From positions 5,318,001 through 5,382,000 of the forward strand of contig NC_092561.1 in NCBI RefSeq assembly GCF_037975245.1: DNA of 64,000 nt, read 5' to 3'. The position numbers and the translations under genes were made by a program. The notes under the pieces were generated by a model, which worked only from the letters and a program-made list of their open reading frames with translations, searched no databases and was not told where the DNA came from. This document shows, in pieces, positions 51,260 through 61,439 of this stretch. Numbering within the stretch: the stretch's first letter is position 1; every line of letters starts with the position of its first letter. Origin of the DNA: Apostichopus japonicus (lineage: Eukaryota > Echinodermata > Holothuroidea > Aspidochirotida > Stichopodidae).

Positions 51260-51307
51260 GCGTTGTATTGTGTTGTGCGCAGGACGAGAGTGGTGGCACA
51301 TAGTTAT
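51105..51307. repeat. 47-bp perfect inverted repeat around (TA)n
   Basis: Left arm 51105-51151 and right arm 51261-51307 are perfect reverse complements over 47 bp (right arm starts CGTTGTATTGTGTTGTGCGC). The arms are separated by a 109-bp loop that is mostly TA repeat (51173-51257). A second TA tract abuts the left arm outside. It lies 245 bp upstream of the LRR paralogue's second exon. Confidence 0.9.
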
Positions 51308-51551
51308 TCTGGAAGTCTTTTGCTGGCTTGGCGATAGATAAATTGGCTAGGTGTCAGTAGTATTGTAAGCCCCTAGCCTATCAATTTGGTCTAAACATAA
51401 AATTGTTCTAATAAATCATTTTATTGTTTGGGTTATACAAAATCCCCTTCTTGTAGCGGCGAATGAGTAAATGCCAAATTCTCATCATCGTCAAAGAAGG
51501 ACTGATTTCGCAGAAGAGAGTCAAATCAACAAACCCATGTCATCTTTACAG

Positions 51552-52903
51552 GCGAAAATATGACTGTTTCGGGAGAGCGGGGTTCGATAGAGGATGGTTG
51601 ATACTGGGATGGATGGCCATGATTGCTGCAGTTGTGGCAGCCCATCCCTCCTCTGCTCCTCCAGCGGAGCCTCCAAGATTGACATGTGGAAATGCTTGCG
51701 GCTACGATGACTGGTTTGATCGTGCTCATTGTAATAACCGGAATCTTTCCGTGGTTCCAATAGTGGATGGCTGCGATGCTGTGCAAGTTCTGGAAGTTCA
51801 GGGGAACCACATTAGTCGAATCTCTAGTGACTGTTTGGAAGGTTACAGATATGTGACCAGCCTTGACGCATCAGAAAATGTCATTGCTGTGATAGAGCCA
51901 GGAGCATTCGCAGGGTTACCTGAAATGGAACACTTGTTGCTTTTCCAAAACGAAATAACCGTACTTCAAAATGACACTTTTATGGGTACAATAATGTTAT
52001 CTTCAATCAATTTGAATCAAAACAAGATCGTAGAAAACTAAATTAACATCGATTTCCTTCAGCAATAATCGTATATCGCACTTGGCACGGAATATATTTC
52101 AAGGATTGTTTAAATTAAAAGATCTGTCAGTTAGTAATAATGAATTGGTTGAAATTGAAGAAGACCTCTTCAAAGGTCTTCTTAGAGTAAGTAGCATAAA
52201 TCTTAATGGTAATAGACTCGTAAATATACCTTCGGGTCTCTTTAATGGCCTTACGGCATTACAGAGTGTTTACCTATCTAATAATAGGTTAGTATCGATT
52301 CCTGCCCCAACTCAGCTAGGGCTCACCTCTGGCTTAATGGTGATAGTCTTACAAGACAACAGCATTACCGAAGCCTCGGATATCATTCCATATATGGATT
52401 TATCAGAAAGTTTCTTCTTTGGCGGCAATAAGTTTCGGTGTGATTGTGATTTTGCCACAGTTCAAGAGTTATATTTCAACAACTCTTTTCACGAACAACC
52501 GGGTTATAATCAAGCAATCCAAGTAACATGCATTTCGGGAGAAAGATCTTTCCCGATTGATCAACCACTACCGGTGGAGTTTTGCCCAGAGAATGGAGAA
52601 ATGAACGATGAAGTTCCAATTACATCAACAATTATTGTACCAGAGTCGCGTGGAATATCCGTGCAGACAAGCTCTGAGTCTTACGTCAACGTGACGTCAG
52701 ATAACGACCTGCTTCAGAATTCTGCAGATCCTTGTATTTGTAAATGTCCATGTGACACCTCTGATGTACAGGTATCTATCACTTTCTCTGATTGGTTATT
52801 TATATACATTGCTAGTATAGTAACACTTCACGTCATATGGCAATTATGGAAGAAAGTTAGTGGTTTATACAATTCTTCTAAGGAGTATGCTATCGACATT
52901 TAA
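51552..52903 (+). pseudogene. LRR membrane protein paralogue with frameshifting deletion
   Basis: The exon starts after acceptor ctttacag (51551). Phase joins it to the candidate leader exon at 45260-45294; alternatively the ATG at 51613 starts translation. Then come a hydrophobic signal-like segment (..WLILGWMAMIAAVVAA), an LRRNT with C-x3-C and the GYDDWFDRAHC motif, and LRRs. The frame stops at 52039-52041 and resumes in another frame (52046 on) in the middle of an LRR. About 10 residues and the frame are lost compared with the repeat period and with the gene at 40724. The second part has more LRRs, an LRRCT (RCDCDF..), a stalk with the cysteine-dense CICKCPC motif, a transmembrane helix near 52790-52850 and a short tail. 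AATAAA hexamers lie at 53132 and 53189. An assembly error is possible. Confidence 0.8.
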
Positions 52904-53639
52904 CTATTCCAAGTTAACAAGTCACTCTCCTATTAGGCTTACTTCTTTAATTGTGAGTTTTGACAATAGGTGAGTAGGCCTACGTATCTGGCTGTAGCCA
53001 ACTCAATTAACGCTAGTCATGATAAGCCAATGGGGAAACTTTGTAGGTTTTCTTCCCTACACAACGTAAGAGTTGTTATGATGTGCGTTATTGTTAAAAG
53101 TGCTTTTATATTTCGAATTTTTCGAAAGAGAAATAAATGTAAATACTTTACTCATGAATTATAGTAATATATACGTCATTCAACTTGAAATAAAGGACAT
53201 GTTAATAGTTACACTATGTACGAAATCCAAACCTTCACTCTCCAATTCATTTGAAATTGATTTTTTCTTTAGGTTTCTTTATTGACTATTCCAGCGTTTG
53301 CAGTCGTGTAGTTTACATTATTGACGCATCTTACCCCCCCCCCCCCGCATTCTTGATGTAATTATCAATTCTTCTCGCAAATCCAGTATAAATTATAACT
53401 GAATTACATTTTTGTCTCAGGGATATAATCGCATCGTTTAATCGAAAAATACATTGATTTACTGTTGTATATATTAAATGATAACAACGCAAACTTATAA
53501 CTGCAGATAATAAAAAAAAAAAATGTGATTGTTAAATTTCCTTCAATTTTGTGTTACAATGATGAACGCCATACTAGTTGGTGTTACGTAGTTACATCCA
53601 ACCACGGCAATGGTATGAGCCCGTGGTATCTCATGTTGT
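52904..53639. other. 3' region of the LRR paralogue
   Basis: Probable 3' UTR to about 53200 (AATAAA at 53132-53137 and 53189-53194), then AT-rich DNA with a C-run near 53334-53346. No further gene. Confidence 0.4.
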
Positions 53640-54116
53640 CATAGGCGTACGGGACCAAATCAGTTTGGGGTGCAGAAACTTTTATGCCCGAAAGTTCCCG
53701 TGACACTATCTAAGCGGAGCGCCACCATCGGTTGGTGCGTAGCGTACAAGAAATTTTTTTGGCAAAAAATGCCTCTCAGATTGCCGGAAATGGCACTTCT
53801 GAGGCCTTGCAAGTTGCATCTAAACATTCTTTATTTCATAATCTCACGTTTTAGAAATTTACACTTCCCAAAAAATTTGGTAAATTAGAAGACGAAAAAA
53901 TGGTAACATCAGTTTGAAGGGGAAAGACAAAACGCTCTCCACGGAATTTTCGGGCAAAAATTTAAAAAGGATTCGGGCAAGCTACTGCATATTTATTAAT
54001 TTTTTTCTCCTCTTAGGTTGCCCGAATTTTTCAGGACTTTTGCCCGAATTTCTTGTCCTCTGGAAATTTGGGGGCAGTCTGCCCCCTGCCCCCCCCCCCC
54101 GCCTCGTACGCCTATG
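53640..54116. mobile_element. hAT-type MITE, 8-bp target duplication
   Basis: The left end is CATAGGCGTACG and the right end is CGTACGCCTATG, a perfect 12-bp inverted repeat. It is flanked by CATGTTGT (53632-53639) and CATGTTGC (54117-54124), matching at 7 of 8. Same terminal family as 840-1179 and 56173-56575. It carries the shared internal module at 53705-53766, near its left end. No transposase. Confidence 0.85.
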
Positions 54117-54344
54117 CATGTTGCTACTGTCTGTGATCAAGTGAACTTAACTCCTGAAGCCCAAGAAATCTAAAGAGATCATTTGAAAATTCCAATATTA
54201 AACATGAAGGCCTACTCACCACCAAAGCGAGGAAAAACTTCGATACAGGGTTTCCGAAGTTGACCGTACTGATCAGCCCGTGTGCTTAAGGGTGTGTATA
54301 GACAATACGCTAATTTTAACAGGGTTTAAACAGGGTTTATTATA

Positions 54345-54780
54345 CCATTTCTACTTTATCTTTTATTGTGCCATATTTTAAGATAGACGAAAGAATGAAA
54401 GTTTTTAATACCTATATTTTACCTCATATTGCTGTTCCTGCCTGGTACCATTTTAACTCGTAAAGGATCAGAAAAGGATTAGATCCTCCTTGCGTTACTG
54501 TGCCAAAATGTTTAGCCTAGATTTTAACATCCTTATTAACCAAGTTAACAATGTAGCCATGAGACTAATTTAAAAGAATTTCTCATAAAATTCATAGAGA
54601 CGAGAAACACCCAGTCCATAAAGAGCTGAAGTCAATTCTTCAACAGAGTAGTTACAATTTGAGAAATAGGACTATCACGCCAAAATTTCGAACTGTCCGT
54701 TTCAAAACTTCTTTCGATTTTACGGCTGCCATATTTATTCAGGGTGTTGTTCTACAAAACTTACTTTAATTCTTTTATTA
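54345..54780 (+). mobile_element. Degenerate LINE reverse transcriptase C-terminus
   Basis: Frames with interruptions read ..ERMKVFNTYILPHIAVPAWY.., then ..NLRNRTITPKFRTVRFKTSF.., both typical of the C-terminal part of jockey/CR1/L2-type LINE proteins. At least two stops or frameshifts occur. The 3' part runs into AT-rich sequence near 54860. Confidence 0.65.
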
Positions 54781-55363
54781 ATTTTTGATCTATTATTTTC
54801 ACACACATTCCATGCTTTTATAATCTTTATAATTCTTAACTGCTTTTATATCCCATTTATATATATATTTTAATGTGTTTTCACTGCAAGGTTTTTAATC
54901 AACTTAATACTCATGCATTATACACTGTTCAACCTGGTTTTACTCTTCAGCTCTTAACAACTCAAGACCTGTGATGAACTTCATGTTTCTTACCAGTGTT
55001 CCTTTCGTTCCTTCAGGAAGTCTGGCATAGGCTGAGAGGGGGGAGGGGGGGGGGGGCTTGTTTCAATGTTAGCTTGAATAGTTTGGATTTAATGAAAATA
55101 GTGACACATAAGTGGCAACGTTTAAAAATATGCCATTTTGTGTTTATAGCGTATCACGAATGATAATACGAAAAGGTTTTGCAGTGGCGGGGAAATCTTG
55201 AGAACCGAATGGAATCATTAATGACCCGCTCATTAACCTGTTTCATTTAATCGTTAAATCCGTAATGGTTTCTCATATAAGAATTGGCACACTGCTATAA
55301 ACAAACGTATAAGCTCCTTTGAAGGCTTTGGCTAGTTGCAGATTAAATGTTATATAACTATAT
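54781..55363. other. Non-coding stretch
   Basis: AT-rich DNA with a G-run near 55038-55056. Nothing else seen. Confidence 0.4.
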
Positions 55364-55408
55364 CAGGTGCGTATCCAGGGGGGGCGTTGGGGGCGCGCGC
55401 CCCCCGGG

Positions 55409-55545
55409 TAAGAAAAAGAGGAGAGGAAAAAAGAGAAGAGAAAAGGAAAAAAGAGGGGGAAAAGAGGAGGAGGAAGGAAGGGAAAAGAAAAAGAAGAAGG
55501 AGAGAAAAAAGAGGAGGGAGTAGAAGAAATACGCCAAGACACCGG
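55409..55545. repeat. Homopurine tract
   Basis: About 135 bases almost only A and G on the plus strand, with mirror-like runs (gaaaaaagagaagagaaaagg). Long open frames on both strands here are low-complexity artefacts. Confidence 0.85.
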
Positions 55546-56172
55546 GAAGAGAAAGACGAACAGTGACATCATTACAGCGCTGCTCCCTATTATATACACA
55601 GGGTAGCCAGTGACGGATCGAGGATGTCGGAAGGGGCGGGCGCATCACCCTACCCCTTTCACCGACAACTCCATTTTTGACGTTTCCATTTTTCCTCTCT
55701 CACTAATGTATCTATATATATATACTATATATGGTCTACCATAACGCGTGTGTGTGTGTATGGACGCCTTAAACCATTGTGCTATGAAACCAACTGTGGC
55801 TGGTCGGAGTCGTCGGAGAACATGACGCATTTCGGGAAGGGGGCGACCGCCCCCCGAGCATATTTTTTTATGATATCGCTAGTAAATTCAAAATAGAAAA
55901 TGCTTAGATGCAACTTACAAGGCAGTGGAAGTGTCATATCCAGCGATCTGGGAGGCATTTTCGGCCAAAATTTTCTTGTACGCTTCGCGCCAACCCATGG
56001 TGGAGCTACGCTTAGATAGTTTGCCTACAGGCTTCGCCCCTTCCTTGTCAAAGTATTCGCTACGCGCCTGTTCGAATTTGTAAACCACACAGCAGATATC
56101 ACATCATATATCAGTGAGCATGAAAATCGAGGTTCCAGGATGAACAGCCTCAAAACTGTCGATGTGTGTAGT

Positions 56173-56575
56173 CATAGTAACCCATTTGATTTTGGGGACT
56201 GTAATGACTTTACCCGAAAAATATAACCTAAATTTTTCGCGCGCTCCCCGCGCGTTTAACACGTTAATATCAATATCATATAAGTAAGCATCGGTTATTA
56301 CCTCGCATGTCATTGTGTACCGTACGGTTCGTGGAAATTGCGCAGTATACCGCGGGATGCTGTAAACAACGAAATGTCTTATGTAGATGGAGAAAAAGCA
56401 TGGAGGTCCAATTATGTCAAATTCTCTTTTACATTAGTAATGTCGAATTAGTCGGCCAAGCTTACAACTTTATTTTAATTATCAAGGAGATACTTTTTAA
56501 ACTATTCATTTCCTTTAGCTACATCTTTGATATTTATTTTTCTTTCAGTAGGAGCCCCTGCCTCCTACGCCTATG
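56173..56575. mobile_element. hAT-type MITE with perfect 8-bp target duplication
   Basis: It begins CATAGTAACCC and ends CTCCTACGCCTATG, with TGTGTAGT directly on both sides (56165-56172 and 56576-56583). Its left part is clearly related to the element at 840-1179 (shared ctgtaa.gactt..c, aaaatataacc and atcggttatta phrases). Non-coding; nested in the composite at 55364-57240. Confidence 0.8.
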
Positions 56576-57285
56576 TGTGTAGTGTTCGGTTGAAGGAAAT
56601 ATCTGCTATTTTGTCATTTCCTTCAACCAAGTTTTATAATAGCCATTATAAGAGGTTTTAATATTTCTACACCAATAAATTAACTCTGTCTGAATTTTCG
56701 ACAATTTCCTGACCAACATTCATCATCATACTTCCCTCTACTCGTGTAATTTTGACCGGTCTGTTAGGGGTTCAAGGAGGTTTTTCTATATTGGTTGTCC
56801 ATAGATGACATTTTTTTGCAACATTATGGGTATGTTTTGAAGTGAGTTTATTCACGAGAAATGTAAATTTTCAAATTCTGAACAAATAATGGGCTGAAAA
56901 CCTTGAAAAGTGGGGCTGTCGGGTATTGTGGACCGCGACGTAGAATCACCTACAAAAGCAATGATCCACAGGAGATGCGATGAGGTCGAACATGATGTGT
57001 GACTGGTGAAATTCTTCAAAAAGGTTATGGATGGAAAGAAAACTATTGGGAAATACTTGCTTCTCAGGTAAAAGTGTACATCTGGTTGGTCATTTTCAAG
57101 CCCGAGAAGTGCCATTTCCGGTGATCTGGGGGGTATCAAAACCAGAAATTTTCTTGTACGCTGCGCGCCAACCGATGGTGGCGCTCCGCTTAGATAGTAA
57201 TTCGCGCCCCCCGGGTTAGAAAATCCTGGATACGCGCCTGTATATTTCTGTTGTATTATGAAGCTAAATATTTTACACTGTTACA

Positions 57286-57651
57286 CAAGGGCGTAGGAAC
57301 CGGGGGGCTGGGGGGGCGCCAGCCCCCCAGTGAAAAATGTGGAGGGGCGGAAGTACCATTCCGCCCCCCCGGTTCGCAAGTCAGAAAACCCCTTTTTCAT
57401 TTCCAAATGAGAAAAAAAATCTCATTTGGAGCACCAAATTGCATCTAAGGCCAGGTGAAAATACAAAATTAAGTTTACAAAATGGAGTGGCTGTTGAAGT
57501 GTGTTATATTGCACCAAATTGCATCTGAGGCCACCTGGAAATGCAAAAACTTCCAAAGGGGAGGGGGACACCCCCTCCCCTTAGACCCCTCCCCCAGGCT
57601 GGCCATCAGTCTTCAGCCCCCCCCCCCACTCAAAAGTACCTTCCTACGCCA
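57286..57651. mobile_element. MITE at the duplication breakpoint
   Basis: The left end CAAGGGCGTAGGAA and right end TTCCTACGCCA are inverted repeats. Flanks CTGTTACA (57278-57285) and CTGTTATC (57652-57659) match at 6 of 8. It contains C/G runs and the phrases ttgcatct.aggcca and ccaaaggggagggggac also found in the element at 46005-46494. Its right edge abuts the LRR gene fragment that starts the duplicated block. Confidence 0.6.
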
Positions 57652-57655
57652 CTGT

Positions 57656-57915
57656 TATCACCAAACTTAACGGATCCTTCAAAGAGAACTGAGTCGCAAT
57701 TTACTGGAGAGGTATCAACTGAGAGCAAAACAATTGCGTACGTTGGTAATACAGTTAAAACTGATCAGATGGAGCCGACGGATCCTGGAGTTAGACCTCC
57801 GATATATGACTGGTTGATCGTATACTGTTCAGTCATAATAACACTTGTTCTTGCGTCTTTAATCTACTTCGTCAAGAGTTTATGTTGCCAATTAATACCA
57901 ATTACTCGCGTTTAA
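57656..57915 (+). pseudogene. LRR gene stalk/transmembrane fragment
   Basis: An open frame closely matching residues 378-460 of the LRR protein at 40724: Thr/Ser stalk (..SKRTESQFTGEVSTESK..), transmembrane helix (YDWLIVYCSVIITLVLASLIYFVK) and tail ending ITRV then TAA at 57913-57915. The signal peptide and all LRRs are missing; the MITE lies immediately upstream. It has no substitution that breaks the frame, so duplication is recent or the frame is under some constraint. It shows the ancestral stop that the intact gene has lost. Confidence 0.85.
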
Positions 57916-57931
57916 GGACCTGTATGGACTC

Positions 57932-58100
57932 AAAATATACCGATGCTGTGGCCGAGTGGATGAAGGCGGTGGCATTTGAAGCAATGAGGCTTAGCAATCG
58001 GGAGGTTCCAGGTTCGAAATCCGGCCGTGTCATAGTAAGGTGGGTTTTTCATCCAAGAGCAATCTACGGTTTTCCCATCTGAAATGACTTTCTAAGTTGA
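57932..58100 (+). mobile_element. tRNA-Ser/Leu-like SINE, copy in duplication B
   Basis: A box TGGCCGAGTGG (57949-57959) and B box GGTTCGAAATCC (58011-58022), followed by the same gtgggtttttcatcc core as at 42131-42300. The anticodon arm pairs poorly, so it is not a functional tRNA gene. Confidence 0.65.
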
Positions 58101-61013
58101 AAACATTCCAAATTTGAGTTTAAAATGTTGAATTAGAAGCCACCCGACGTGTTAGTTGTAATCCATAAGCCCTTGAATGTTTCTTTCACATTTGTGGTCG
58201 CTTAAGCGTCGCAAAAATAACTGCTGGTTATTATCATATTATTATTAGTTTGAGTATTATCAAATTGAGTCTAATTTTCAATGGACTAGCTCTGACCTGC
58301 ACTCTCCTTCAGGTAGTTTATCAAGGCCACATACCGTAGTTATCTTGATGCAGCATTGTGAGTTGATTTGTAACTTTTCGTCAGTTTAAAGGCGCAATTT
58401 ATATATATTCACACATAACTGATTCATTCTAACTAAGAGTATTGTTCGTTACAAAAGCTTTATAAAATCATAGTTGAGTAGTTAGTTCCCTTTTAATCCT
58501 GGACAGAAACCGGACAAAACTATATGTGCTCCAGAAATTTGATGCCATACGCAGACGTTTTATTACAATACCATATATTCATATGCTTTAAAATTATACA
58601 ACAAATGTCTTTACATTGCTGAATATCGGACGGATTTTCATCAGAATTCGATCCCTATATCATGCGCAAGTTTTAACAGTGAAATAATGTAATAAAATAA
58701 TAAAAGATGAACTATTGTAAAACGGTTTCATTTAATACATGGGACGCGGAGCAACACCTCTCATCACAATACGGCAGTTTTTTTTGTCAACGACAACAGT
58801 GAATATTTCAAAATAGGTGTGTTGTCTGGACTGGTGCAGCAGACAGGCAAAGGGTAGCCCTGCCCTCTCAGGTGACTCAGATAGAGTGAACAATATATAT
58901 GTTAATGAAAGAAACTGCAATCGTATATGTACATGCATGCAATGACCATGCAGATGAACCAACCTAGGGAAGCGGTGAAGCCAGCTACAATGACATATCA
59001 GTACTTGGATATAGGTACCATTCAGATGTCACTGTATATGATCATTACAGACATGTCAATATTCCCTTTTATCACAAAAGTTCCTCCCACGAGTAATCTT
59101 TATCGTTCTTTTTAAGAGTTTATTACCTTGCTGCTCACGACTACATGTTTGCACTCGTGAATTCAAATGTTCTTATTCTATGTTACTCGATATAAGTATA
59201 ATCTTTCATTCATTTGTAATAAGTAACATACCTTCGCATAAAATTACAACAAGGAAGTTGCAGAACAGAGATGTTGAGTCAAAATACGTTTTTAACTCTT
59301 GTTTTATACAGTGATGTTTCCAATTTATATTTGAGTTGTGGTATAATTTTTTTTTATGTTATTCAATAGAACATAATCGACTACGTCGCAACGTAAGTCA
59401 GAAATGTTGACACAAAAAAAGCAGTTGCTTTTTATTATCGAGTTCTTGACAATTCAATCCATCATGATATTTTGCTCATTTAATATTTTCCATGGTTCGA
59501 TGTGGCGAACCAAGTTCGAAGATTTTGCGAACTGTTATATTTACCTGTTGTGATTTTGATGAACAAATGAGCACACATTAGGTGTATGTTCCTTCGCATA
59601 ACAGTAAGGTGTGCTACAACCCGACATGCATGTTTAAATGACAAACTGGCTAATAGACCCCATCCCTACACACTACTGCTATCAGATACGATTACCTGCA
59701 AAGAAAAAGTGCTTTTGTATTTTCAACTGTGTACAATAAAATGAACCGCATGCAGACCTTTTTGCCCCTTTCGGTCATCCGTACTTTAATTGCCCCCATT
59801 TTAAAAGGACTAAAACAACTAAAATAACTTGATTCTCTTTGGGAAATACCACTGTTTGTGTGATTCCTATTGAAGTCATTGTAGAACGAAGACTTACACA
59901 AAGTAATAATGGCATCACAGAGGCACTGCGCGTTAAATTATTCCCACCGTCATTTTCCTCATTTGTAAATGGCTTCTTCTTTTGTTTGGCGTTTGAATAT
60001 ATGTGGCTGCAATCGCAAAATACAAGGAAGTTGGACGTATGTACATCATACTTACATTGATGTAGGCATGCATCTATTGCGAAATGATATGTTACAAACT
60101 GATAATGCTGTTAACATGAAAATATGAAGAAAAAAAGGGAAGCGATAGTGCGAGATTGAGGTCTCTCTCATGTCTAGAGTTATATATTGCTCATTGACAA
60201 AAACATAAGCACACTTCAAGATAGGGTGCGAACCATGATATCTTCCAAATAACAAGATTTCTCCTAGCTGTTGGTGGTATTGTTTATCATAAATTATCCT
60301 GTCAAATATGAATGTTACGACTTCACAACACATACCTATTACATTAATACAAATCCAGACAATTGATTATTTGATGGTTCTCATTTAGCTGTCATATTAA
60401 TGTGAGTTTGGCCTTCCGTGAAACTACTCTGTTGTCATATGACTGTGGACCAGCACACTCTCACTCTGACGTAGTAGTTTAGCACACCTATTACGTAATA
60501 TTTCTTTTCTGTGTTGGTTAGTGTTGACTGTGAAATACATTTGTTTCAATACCGACCACAATCTACCAGTGGTGTACTAGAGTATAGGCTCCTCCTTTTA
60601 TACGAGTAGCAAGTGTTTCCGATAATGAGGAACTAATGCCCAGTTACTGCTTTTTGGTGACCGAGAATAGCCTACCAAGTATATACCGGTATCTGAGTAC
60701 ATCACTTTGGAAACCATAGCCTATATTGGAATCTATATATATATTGCAAAATGTCCAAAATATGAAAAATTCAACTATCGTGGACGAGATTTTGCCGGGA
60801 AACACGAAAATAGTAAAACTCTGAAAAATGTTAATTAAGTTGCGTACTTGGTTCATTGAACTAATGTACAAAACGGGGATTTTCAAATTTTTGAGGCGAA
60901 ATGCTAAGTGTGTAAAACGGTAATTGCTGACTTGTTGCAATGAGTTTCGCTATGACACATGTGACGTTTGCAATGTGGGTATCCAATGTGAAATCGCCTA
61001 CGCTTCCGCACCA

Positions 61014-61050
61014 TATATAGGCCGATGACACTAGAACTTGATTCAGTTTC
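61014..61050 (+). promoter_or_regulatory. Candidate core promoter, copy B
   Basis: TATATA at 61014-61019 and initiator-like TTCAGTTT with its A at 61045, the same 31-bp spacing as copy A. It lies inside the 277-bp identical block (60957-61233). Confidence 0.5.
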
Positions 61051-61105
61051 TTGAAAGACACTACATATTTCACTCCTTCAACACTAGCCTCCGCTGGAAC
61101 ACAAC

Positions 61106-61140
61106 ATGGGCTGTCACAACAATTATCAAGACACGTACAC
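61106..61140 (+). CDS. Candidate leader exon of an LRR gene, copy B
   Basis: Same as 45260-45294: ATG at 61106, eleven codons plus two bases, donor GTAAGC at 61141. The second exon would lie beyond the right end of the window, which cannot be checked here. Confidence 0.4.
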
Positions 61141-61439
61141 GTAAGCATAAAAAATGATTAAAAGTAGGCCTAGCCTAGTATTTGAGGTACTGGTCAGTAA
61201 TTATATGTCCGTGAGGTTCACGTATATGTTACCGCTATAAAAATACTTCGGGGGTTCTATTGGCAGTTGCAATTACAGAATATCTCATTCTTGGGACCGC
61301 AGATTTACATTTCCGTGGTGAATTTTACGTGACAGTTCTATGTGGTGAGTATAAGAGAAAAGGGGATATGAGTCGAAGTGATTTAAATCTGACTCAATTA
61401 AAGCTAGCTGGTAAACGCAACCTTATCTATTGTACTTCG

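Larger units (their letters stand above)
55364..57240. mobile_element. Composite of nested TIR elements
   Basis: The left end CAGGTGCGTATCCAGG and right end CCTGGATACGCGCCTG are inverted repeats (14 of 16) 1.88 kb apart. A GCGCGCCCCCCGGGT-type stretch lies inside both. The flanking bases share only TATAT, so the target duplication is unsure. Inside are a homopurine tract, another TIR-like start near 55610 (cagtgacggatcgagga), a degraded tRNA-like stretch on the minus strand near 55740-55830, two reversed copies of the shared module (55962-56020, 57135-57198), and the MITE at 56173-56575. No transposase frame recognised. Confidence 0.5.

Noticed and set aside
50967-51301. Minus-strand frames rich in Tyr-Ile
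   Set aside because: Low-complexity translation of the two (TA)n tracts and the inverted repeat.
55336-55648. Open frames on both strands in the purine tract
   Set aside because: Lys/Glu/Arg-only and Phe/Ser/Pro-only peptides come from the homopurine run, not from a gene.
57941-58030. tRNA-Ser/Leu gene call
   Set aside because: The anticodon stem has mismatches, the implied anticodon does not fit serine or leucine, and a SINE-like core follows.
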